Shown: positions 1 through 4,727 of the stretch, piece by piece | Layout of the letters: every line of letters begins with the position of its first letter | How positions within the stretch are numbered: the first letter of the stretch is position 1 | Source: an uncultured Oscillospiraceae bacterium | GTDB taxonomy: Bacteria > Bacillota > Clostridia > Oscillospirales > Oscillospiraceae | Assembly: GCA_947630345.1 (NCBI GenBank) | Contig: CANRHF010000130.1 | Span: 1-5,361 of the forward strand | Length of the DNA: 5,361 nt | Direction: 5' to 3' | Position numbers and translations under genes: made by a program | Notes under the pieces: model-generated | What the model was told of the DNA's origin: nothing | What the model saw: only the letters and a program-made list of their open reading frames with translations | The model's database searches: none

Positions 1-564
1 CTATGCTCCTGTCAGGACGCCTAGAGCCAAACCCACTGCGCCGCACAGAACCATGACCAAAATGGGGTTCCACTTCAACCGGCGCAGGGCGGTCAGGGCC
101 GCCGCGAACAATCCCACGCCCACCCAATCTACTGAAGATAGGGCCATGGCCTGGCCGTTAAAAACGACCTTGAGCAGGATGGTCAGCCCGGCGGAGGCGA
201 TCAGCGCCACCACGGCGGGCCGCAGGCTGGCCAGGACACTCTGCAATACCCGCAGGTTCTTGTACCTCCTGTAGACATAGGACAGCAGGGACACCAAAAA
301 GAGGGACGGCGTGATACAGCCCAGGGTCGCGACTACCGCCCCACCGAATCCGGCGATCCGAAGGCCCACGAAGGTGGCGGCGTTCACCGCGATGGGGCCG
401 GGGGTCATTTCGGCGATGGTGATCAGGTCCACAAACTCGTTTAGCGACAGCCAGGCGTACCCATCCACCACCTGGGCCTGGATGAGGGGCATGGCGGCGT
501 AGCCGCCGCCGATGGAGAACAGGCCGATCTGCAAAAAGCTCCAAAAAAGCCGCAAATAGATCAT
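1..564 (-). CDS. chrA: CHR-family (chromate transporter) protein, second half of a short-chain pair
   Basis: Integral membrane protein of 187 residues, matching the single-domain (short-chain) form of the CHR family. The family signatures are visible: an FSIGGGYAAMP segment at residues 16-26 and TPGPIAVNAATFVG at 54-67, followed by glycine/alanine-rich hydrophobic stretches at about 68-97, 108-133, 146-160 and 166-186. The start ATG at 562-564 overlaps the stop of the upstream partner (561-563) in an ATGA junction, and a GGGAGGGG ribosome binding site lies about 8 nt before it, so translation is probably coupled. The TAG stop is the first three bases of the window, so the gene is complete. 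In short-chain pairs such as Bacillus subtilis YwrA/YwrB, the two halves are thought to insert in opposite orientations and act together as an oxyanion exporter. Chromate is the known family substrate; the substrate here is unknown, and sulfate is a reasonable alternative given the operon. Confidence 0.9.
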   Translation of the reverse strand: MIYLRLFWSFLQIGLFSIGGGYAAMPLIQAQVVDGYAWLSLNEFVDLITIAEMTPGPIAVNAATFVGLRIAGFGGAVVATLGCITPSLFLVSLLSYVYRRYKNLRVLQSVLASLRPAVVALIASAGLTILLKVVFNGQAMALSSVDWVGVGLFAAALTALRRLKWNPILVMVLCGAVGLALGVLTGA

Positions 565-1142
565 TTTTCCGGCCCCTCCCGCTTCTTTTGCCCCATGGCC
601 AGGCCGATGCCCACCAGGCCCGCCGCCAAGATGATGAAAATGACGTTGACGCTGAAGCAGAAGGTGGCGATAAAGGCGCCGGCCATGATGGCCAGATGGA
701 TGGGAGACTTGGTTTTCAGCTCCTTGGCCCCCAGACTCCACACCACGTCCAGAATGACCGCCGCGACCCCAGCCTGCATCCCCTTCAAAGTCAGGGCCAC
801 GTACCGATTGGAGGCGAAGGCCGCGTAGCCCAGGGAGATTACGGACAAAATCGCCACAGGCGGGATGACGGTGCCCAGGACCGCCGCGGCCATGCCGGCA
901 AAGCCGGCCACATGATCGCCCACCAGGATGGCGGCGTTCACCGCGATGGCCCCGGGGGAGGACTGGGCCAGGGCGGTCATGTCCAGCATCTCCTGTTCGT
1001 CGATCCAGTGGAGCTCGTCCACAAACTTTCGCTTCATGAAGGTGATGATGACAAAGCCGCCCCCAAAGGTAAAGGCGCTGATGTACAGCATGGTGAAAAA
1101 CAGTGTTGCCAACAGCCTGCATTTTTCGGGCAATTTCTTCAT
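561..1142 (-). CDS. chrA: CHR-family (chromate transporter) protein, first half of a short-chain pair
   Basis: Integral membrane protein of 193 residues, also a single CHR domain. It carries SAFTFGGGFVI at residues 22-32 and SSPGAIAVNAAILVG at 61-75, the equivalents of the signatures in its downstream partner, so the two genes are diverged duplicates. Hydrophobic segments lie at about 10-35, 78-110, 121-137 and 149-183; the C-terminus is short and charged (KKREGPEK). The start at 1142 follows a GGAAAGAAGG ribosome binding site with 9 nt spacing, and lies 30 nt after the kinase stop with no visible terminator between them, so it reads as part of the same operon. The partner starts inside its stop codon. 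The pair probably forms a heteromeric inner-membrane exporter for an oxyanion. I see no chromate-related regulator (ChrB-like) here, which weakens a dedicated chromate-resistance role. Confidence 0.9.
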   Translation of the reverse strand: MKKLPEKCRLLATLFFTMLYISAFTFGGGFVIITFMKRKFVDELHWIDEQEMLDMTALAQSSPGAIAVNAAILVGDHVAGFAGMAAAVLGTVIPPVAILSVISLGYAAFASNRYVALTLKGMQAGVAAVILDVVWSLGAKELKTKSPIHLAIMAGAFIATFCFSVNVIFIILAAGLVGIGLAMGQKKREGPEK

Positions 1143-1172
1143 AGCGCGCAGCCTTCTTTCCGGGAAGCGGGT

Positions 1173-2297
1173 TTATTTTCCGTATGCCGCCACAACGGCC
1201 CCCATGGCGTCAAAGCGCTCCTCCATGTCCCGGACCAGCTTGAACTGGGTCCGGCAGCGGCGCAGATTCTGGTCCGGGTCGTGGATGCGGAAATAGCGGT
1301 CCCCCTCCAGGTAATCCGTCAGGAACCGGATGCCGCATTCCAGCGTCATCAGCCGGGCCCCCCAGGGCAGGTATTCCAGCTCCGCCGGGGTCAGGCTGCC
1401 GCCCGCTCCCTCCAAAAAGCCCCGGGTGTAGGCCTCGAACAGCTCCAGGTCAAAGGCCACCTTGGAAAGATCCGCCTCGTCCTCCGCGCAGTGGTTGGCG
1501 CCGAAGCGAATGGAGTCGCCGAAATCGTTGATGGCCAGGCCGGGCATGGTGGTGTCCAGGTCGATGACGCAGATCCCTTCCCCGGTCTTCCTGTCGATGA
1601 GGATATTGTTTAGCTTGGTATCGTTGTGGGTCACCCGGAGGGGGAGCTTGCCCGCTCGCTGGGCCTGAAGGGCCACGGAGCAGTCCGCCTTCCGGTCCAG
1701 AACGAATTGAATTTCTGCCCGGGCTTGGGCCGCCCGCCCCAGCGGGTCCGCCGCCAGAGCCGCCTCGAACTTGGCGAAGCGGGCCTCGGTGTTGTGAAAA
1801 TCGGGAATGGTCTCGTGGAGGGTCTCGGCGGGATAGTCCGCCAGCAGATACTGAAAACGCCCGAAGGCCCGGGCCGACGCCTCAAACAGCGCCGGAGTGG
1901 CGGACTGGAAGCAGTCCGTGCCCTCCACAAAGGGCATCAGCCGCCAGAATTTCCCCGCAGAATCCCGGTAAAAGTTCTCTCCGGTCCTTGTGGGTACAAT
2001 GCTAAGGGTCTCCCGCTGGGGGTCGCCGCCCATGGTCCGAATTTTCTTCCGCAGGAAGGAGGTGATACCGCAGAAATTCTCCATCAAGGCCTCCGGGTCA
2101 GGGAAGACCGCCGAGTTGATCCCCTGGAGGATGAAACGCACGCAGTCGCCTTCCTGCCCCTGGCAAAGGACGCAGTAGGTGTCGTTGATGTGCCCCTGGC
2201 CGTAGCGCACCGCCCCCAGCAACGTGGCGGGGAAGGGGTAGGCGTCCAGGACCGGCGCCAGGAAGGGCGCGTCTGGGGGAAGATAGGGCTTGCACAT
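1173..2297 (-). CDS. nahK: NahK/LnpB-like N-acetylhexosamine 1-kinase (APH-fold phosphotransferase)
   Basis: Cytoplasmic sugar kinase of 374 residues with the aminoglycoside-phosphotransferase fold. Visible motifs in order: a nucleotide-loop-like GQGHINDTY at 33-41, the catalytic-loop THNDTKLNN at 223-231 (His224, Asp226 and Asn231 in the HxDxxxxN pattern), the metal-binding IDLDTTMPG at 245-253, DFGDSIRFGAN at 258-268 and TLECGIRFLTDYLEGD at 318-333. Recalled from memory, these and the flanking text (for example LSKVAF, RTQFKLV) closely follow Bifidobacterium longum NahK/LnpB (about 359 residues), which phosphorylates GlcNAc and GalNAc at C1 with ATP in the lacto-N-biose/galacto-N-biose pathway. 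The start follows a TAGGAGG site (AGGAGG at 2306-2311, 8 nt spacing). It lies 86 nt downstream of the sulfatase maturase, which suits an amino-sugar substrate. An automatic aminoglycoside-resistance label would be misleading. The exact sugar is inferred; no GNB/LNB phosphorylase is visible here. Confidence 0.87.
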   Translation of the reverse strand: MCKPYLPPDAPFLAPVLDAYPFPATLLGAVRYGQGHINDTYCVLCQGQEGDCVRFILQGINSAVFPDPEALMENFCGITSFLRKKIRTMGGDPQRETLSIVPTRTGENFYRDSAGKFWRLMPFVEGTDCFQSATPALFEASARAFGRFQYLLADYPAETLHETIPDFHNTEARFAKFEAALAADPLGRAAQARAEIQFVLDRKADCSVALQAQRAGKLPLRVTHNDTKLNNILIDRKTGEGICVIDLDTTMPGLAINDFGDSIRFGANHCAEDEADLSKVAFDLELFEAYTRGFLEGAGGSLTPAELEYLPWGARLMTLECGIRFLTDYLEGDRYFRIHDPDQNLRRCRTQFKLVRDMEERFDAMGAVVAAYGK

Positions 2298-2327
2298 AAA
2301 ATCCGCCTCCTAACGGAAGATCGTTCC

Positions 2328-2357
2328 GCCCGGCTATGGAAAGCCGGGCCATTTTTT
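2328..2357. terminator. Intergenic hairpin between maturase and kinase, terminator-shaped on the plus strand
   Basis: A perfect 8-bp GC-rich stem (arms GCCCGGCT at 2328-2335 and AGCCGGGC at 2342-2349) encloses a 6-nt loop. On the plus strand it is followed by CA and six T residues (2352-2357), the form of an intrinsic terminator, but no plus-strand gene precedes it. On the minus strand, the direction of the operon, the T-run becomes an A-run before the stem and no U-tract follows it. In the operon mRNA it is therefore more likely a stability or processing hairpin between the maturase and kinase messages, while it could stop antisense transcription. The structure is seen directly; both roles are inferred. 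Confidence 0.5.
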
Positions 2358-2383
2358 GACTATTAAAGTAGAGCCTCCGGCGG

Positions 2384-3505
2384 TCAGCCCCGCCGGGCGC
2401 CGATCATGCGGGCCGCCTGGAGGAGCTGGTCCTCCCGTTTGGCGAAAAAGTACCGGTAGGCGGCGCAGAGGGCGGTTTTCCCCTGCCCCTCCGGAGAAGC
2501 GGCCCGTTTCCGGCGGCAGCCGTTCCGGCATAAGGGATAGTACCGGCAGGCCCGGCACGCCTCCGGCACCGGGCAGGACGCCTCCACGAACCTCCTGGCG
2601 GTTTGGCTCTGGGCCATATCCTCCAGGGAATCGGTTTGGACATTCCCCAGCCGCCACGGATCCAGGGCGTAAAAATCGCAGGGATATACCGCCCCGTCGC
2701 TCTCCACGGTGAAGCCCACGGAGCAGCGGCCCACCATATTGCAGGCCTCCGGCGGCAGACCCAGCAAAATGCCGATCCAGTTGTCCAGCTGGCGGACGCT
2801 GATGTAGCTTCCCCCCAGCAGGTCCCGAAACCACAGATCGAATACCCGAACCAGAAATTCGCCGTAGTCTTGGGGCGGCAGGCTGTAGCTTTGCCCGCCG
2901 GGGGGACTGTCCAGGGGGTCCAAACAGGGGATGAATTGGAGGCGGCGGAAGCCCCGGCCGGTGAAGAAGCGGTAGACCTGCTCCGGCTGCCGGGCGACCG
3001 GCCCTGTGACCACGCAGAGAATATTCAGTTCCACACCGGCCCGCCGCAAAAGCCCGGCGGCCCGCATCGCCCGCTGGAAGGTGCCCCGATTCTCCCCGTC
3101 CCGCCGATGGACGTCGTGGAGCCGGGCCGGGCCGTCCAGGGAAAGCCCGGTCAGGAACCGGTTCTCCGCCAAAAATGCCGCCCAGGTCTCGTCGATGGCC
3201 AGGCCGTTGGTTTGCAGGCTGTGATACACCCGCAAACCGGGCCTCAAGTATTTTTCCTCGAGCTTCAGGAAATCCCTGTAAAAATCCAGCCCCGCCAGGG
3301 TGGGCTCGCCGCCCTGAAACAGGAAGGTACAGCTGCCCTCGGCGGCGGACATGGCCGCCGCCACCGTCCACTCCAGCACCTCCGGGGACATCATGCCCCG
3401 GTTGGGAATTCTCCGGCGGGCGGCCTCGTCCCGGTAGAAGCAGTAGGCGCACCGCATCTGGCAGGCCGAGGAGGCGGGCTTGATCATCACCGTTAAATTC
3501 CGCAT
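2384..3505 (-). CDS. anSME: Anaerobic sulfatase-maturating enzyme (radical SAM/SPASM)
   Basis: Cytoplasmic radical SAM enzyme of 373 residues that oxidises an active-site Cys or Ser of a sulfatase to formylglycine without oxygen. The SAM cluster motif CxxxCxxC is Cys15, Cys19 and Cys22, followed by FQGGEP at 63-68, which contacts SAM. The C-terminal SPASM domain has Cys255, 261, 276, 317, 320, 326, 330 and 347, enough for two auxiliary 4Fe-4S clusters; Asp277 directly follows Cys276 in YPCDFY. From memory these positions coincide almost one for one with C. perfringens anSME (370 residues), including the proposed catalytic Asp277. The frame stays open a further 80 codons upstream, but that part is out-of-frame AraC sequence; the start at 3505 places the SAM motif at the family position and has GAAGG about 6 nt before it. 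It begins 1 nt after the regulator's stop (TGATATG), so translation is probably coupled. No sulfatase lies in the window, so its substrate is nearby or elsewhere in the genome. Confidence 0.93.
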   Translation of the reverse strand: MRNLTVMIKPASSACQMRCAYCFYRDEAARRRIPNRGMMSPEVLEWTVAAAMSAAEGSCTFLFQGGEPTLAGLDFYRDFLKLEEKYLRPGLRVYHSLQTNGLAIDETWAAFLAENRFLTGLSLDGPARLHDVHRRDGENRGTFQRAMRAAGLLRRAGVELNILCVVTGPVARQPEQVYRFFTGRGFRRLQFIPCLDPLDSPPGGQSYSLPPQDYGEFLVRVFDLWFRDLLGGSYISVRQLDNWIGILLGLPPEACNMVGRCSVGFTVESDGAVYPCDFYALDPWRLGNVQTDSLEDMAQSQTARRFVEASCPVPEACRACRYYPLCRNGCRRKRAASPEGQGKTALCAAYRYFFAKREDQLLQAARMIGARRG

Positions 3506-3506
3506 A

Positions 3507-4358
3507 TCAGGCCTTCGACGGAATATCCGCCGGATGGATCCGCACCGCCTGGCGGTATTCCAGCGGCGTCTTTCCCACCAGCTTTTTAAAACGCTGGCTG
3601 AAATAGCTGGGGCTGGAAAAGCCGGTGATTGCGCTGATCTGGCTGACGGTATAGTCCGAATTTTCCAAAAGATGCTTGCTCTCCGCGATCCGGTGGGCCA
3701 ACAGATAGCTGATGGGACTGCACCCGATCTCCTTATTAAAGGCATGGGCCAGGTAGTGCTTGCTCATGTGGGAGATCTCCGCCAGGGTGTCCAGGGTGAT
3801 ATCCTCCTGGAAATGCTCGTCCATGTACTGCTTGACCCGGGCGCACTCCAGGCTGCTCCTGGTCTCGTCCAGGACCAGGCTCCGCTGGGCAATGTGGCGG
3901 CGGAGCAGGACCAAAAAGACCCTGGCCAGGCCGGCGCATACCTCCAGATAGTTTTCCTGCCGCTCCTCGCACTCCCGGAGAATGGCCTCGGGATAGAACC
4001 GGTAGTCGTCCCCGGCGCTGCTCTGGAGACGGAAGAGCCGCTGTTCCGCGCCACCGGGGGCCTGAAATTGGACCCCCTCGATGCCCATCACGATGTATTC
4101 CAAAGGGTTACTGGCAAAGGACAGCTCCGTGTGCATGGTGTAGGGATTGACCACCACCAGATCGCCGGGGTGGAGGGGCAGGTCCTGAGACTCCATCCGG
4201 AAGAAGCCCTTCCCGTTCAACACATAGAAGATCTCGGCGCAGTAGTGGGAGTGGAGTAGGCTGTGCCAGTCGTTTTCGCATTTGCTGTGGGAGATGTAAA
4301 GGAGCCGGAAGTCCTGCCCCGCCTCCTGATAGTCGATGTCATAGCGCTGGATGCCCAT
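3507..4358 (-). CDS. AraC-family transcriptional regulator with N-terminal cupin-like sensor domain
   Basis: DNA-binding regulator of 283 residues. The N-terminal half looks like the AraC-type cupin ligand-binding domain: HSHYCAEIFYVLNGKG at 36-51 and LHPGDLVVVNPYTMH at 62-76. The C-terminal 100 residues hold two helix-turn-helix units: DITLDTLAEISHMSKHYLAHAF at about 186-207, and TVSQISAITGFSSPSYFSQRFKK at about 237-259 followed by the family's GKTPLEYR at 262-269. The start at 4358 has an AGGGGG ribosome binding site (4365-4370) 6 nt upstream. It is the first gene of the minus-strand operon and faces the solute-binding protein gene across 369 bp, so it probably responds to the sugar or a breakdown product and controls both directions, perhaps with autoregulation. 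The ligand cannot be read from the sequence. Domain assignment is firm; targets are inferred from position. Confidence 0.93.
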   Translation of the reverse strand: MGIQRYDIDYQEAGQDFRLLYISHSKCENDWHSLLHSHYCAEIFYVLNGKGFFRMESQDLPLHPGDLVVVNPYTMHTELSFASNPLEYIVMGIEGVQFQAPGGAEQRLFRLQSSAGDDYRFYPEAILRECEERQENYLEVCAGLARVFLVLLRRHIAQRSLVLDETRSSLECARVKQYMDEHFQEDITLDTLAEISHMSKHYLAHAFNKEIGCSPISYLLAHRIAESKHLLENSDYTVSQISAITGFSSPSYFSQRFKKLVGKTPLEYRQAVRIHPADIPSKA

Positions 4359-4371
4359 GGAACGCCCCCTA

Positions 4372-4384
4372 ATTTTGTGTAAAT
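4372..4384 (-). promoter_or_regulatory. TTACACAA box, copy 1 (candidate operator)
   Basis: Read on the minus strand this is ATTTACACAAAAT. It shares the TTACACAA core with copies at 4527-4538 and 4698-4708 and overlaps the left arm of an inverted repeat. It lies in the inferred regulator leader, about 60 nt after its predicted transcription start. Binding by the AraC protein is inferred from position only. Confidence 0.4.
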
Positions 4385-4392
4385 TCTTTACA
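4378..4392. repeat. 15-bp perfect inverted repeat, candidate operator
   Basis: TGTAAA and TTTACA arms flank a 3-nt TTC centre with no mismatch. It lies 20 bp upstream of the regulator start codon, just before its ribosome binding site, and includes part of a TTACACAA box. A symmetric site would suit a dimeric repressor; AraC proteins usually prefer direct repeats, so a different factor is possible. Confidence 0.4.
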
Positions 4393-4448
4393 AATATTGC
4401 TTTACCAAAAATCAGAATAAAAACCTGCCCTTGCGGAGCGCCACACTA

Positions 4449-4477
4449 ATTTTAACAACAGCCTCGGGAAATGTCAA
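4449..4477 (-). promoter_or_regulatory. Sigma-A promoter for the AraC-maturase-kinase-CHR operon
   Basis: On the minus strand a perfect TTGACA -35 box (4477-4472) is followed after 17 nt by a TAAAAT -10 box (4454-4449), one mismatch from consensus. Transcription would start near 4442, giving a leader of about 84 nt before the regulator ATG at 4358. I found no other convincing promoter inside the five-gene run, so this one may serve the whole operon. Confidence 0.7.
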
Positions 4478-4526
4478 GGCATAATTGGAGGATGTGTGCC
4501 ATGCGCCGCTTGAAAAGCAGGTTAAA

Positions 4527-4538
4527 ATTACACAAAAT
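4527..4538 (+). promoter_or_regulatory. TTACACAA box, copy 2 (candidate operator)
   Basis: ATTACACAAAAT on the plus strand, nearly the same as copy 1 in inverted orientation. It sits between the two divergent promoters, about 50 bp upstream of the regulator's -35 box and about 88 bp upstream of the lipoprotein's -35 box, a plausible site for an upstream-bound regulator. Confidence 0.4.
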
Positions 4539-4574
4539 GTCCATAAGGGCCCGCTTAAAATCTAATTTCTATGG

Positions 4575-4600
4575 ATAACCTGCCGAAAATAGCAGGATAT
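4575..4600. repeat. Imperfect 9-bp inverted repeat upstream of the lipoprotein promoter
   Basis: Arms ATAACCTGC (4575-4583) and GCAGGATAT (4592-4600) match with one mismatch around an 8-nt AT-rich centre. It ends 25 bp before the -35 box of the plus-strand promoter, a normal location for an activator site. The symmetry is seen directly; a binding role is inferred. Confidence 0.4.
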
Positions 4601-4625
4601 ATAAAATATACAGCAACTTATCACA

Positions 4626-4654
4626 TTGCCAATTGCCCGCGTGAAAGCTATAAT
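4626..4654 (+). promoter_or_regulatory. Sigma-A promoter for the solute-binding protein gene
   Basis: A TTGCCA -35 box (4626-4631) and a perfect TATAAT -10 box (4649-4654) are separated by 17 nt. The predicted start is near 4661, giving a leader of about 67 nt. The AT-rich stretch just upstream (about 4596-4620) could act as an UP element. Confidence 0.7.
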
Positions 4655-4697
4655 CAAGTTAATTCCATGGCGAAAGACCCAGCCGTGGGAAAACAAC

Positions 4698-4708
4698 ATT
4701 TACACAAT
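4698..4708 (+). promoter_or_regulatory. TTACACAA box, copy 3 (candidate operator)
   Basis: ATTTACACAAT on the plus strand, sharing the core of copies 1 and 2. It lies downstream of the predicted transcription start and just before the ribosome binding site of the lipoprotein gene, so a bound protein there would be expected to repress or to block elongation. Function is inferred. Confidence 0.4.
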
Positions 4709-4727
4709 CTATTAAGGAGGAAATGAA

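Larger units (their letters stand above)
4359..4727. other. Divergent AT-rich regulatory intergenic region
   Basis: This 369-bp stretch separates the AraC gene (minus) from the solute-binding protein gene (plus) and is clearly richer in A and T than the genes on either side. It holds a sigma-A promoter for each direction, three copies of a TTACACAA box, a 15-bp inverted repeat just upstream of the regulator gene, a larger inverted repeat near the middle, and both ribosome binding sites. Inferred 5' untranslated regions are about 84 nt for the regulator and about 67 nt for the lipoprotein. The latter includes a small CCCA/TGGG hairpin at 4678-4689. I recognise no riboswitch or RNA gene in it. 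Confidence 0.8.

Noticed and set aside
565..1122. N-terminal extension of the second CHR protein's frame up to 1122
   Set aside because: It runs antiregister through the first CHR gene; the low-complexity Gly/His/Arg-rich translation is typical of a shadow frame, and the ATGA overlap start at 564 is normal for the pair.
588..1613. Long plus-strand open frame opposite the first CHR gene and the kinase
   Set aside because: Its translation lacks domain signatures and spans two convincing minus-strand genes. Long antisense frames are common in GC-rich DNA.
1173..2297. Aminoglycoside resistance gene
   Set aside because: The fold is shared, but the THNDTKLNN, DLDTTMPG and DFGDSIRFGA blocks match the N-acetylhexosamine kinase group, and the neighbours concern sugars and sulfate.
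2334..3452. Second long minus-strand frame across the maturase gene
   Set aside because: Its product is Gly/Pro/Arg-rich without motifs, whereas the chosen frame has all radical SAM and SPASM cysteines.
3506..3745. An 80-codon N-terminal extension of the maturase frame
   Set aside because: It overlaps the well-supported AraC C-terminal helix-turn-helix in another frame, has no family similarity, and the start at 3505 gives the expected cysteine positions.
2603..4259. Plus-strand open frames opposite the maturase and regulator (2603-3496 and 3480-4259)
   Set aside because: Antisense shadows with no recognisable domain and no promoter or ribosome binding site that I can see.
4642..4657. Possible catabolite-response (cre) site over the lipoprotein -10 box
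   Set aside because: TGAAAGC resembles the left half only; the central CG and the right half do not match the cre consensus.
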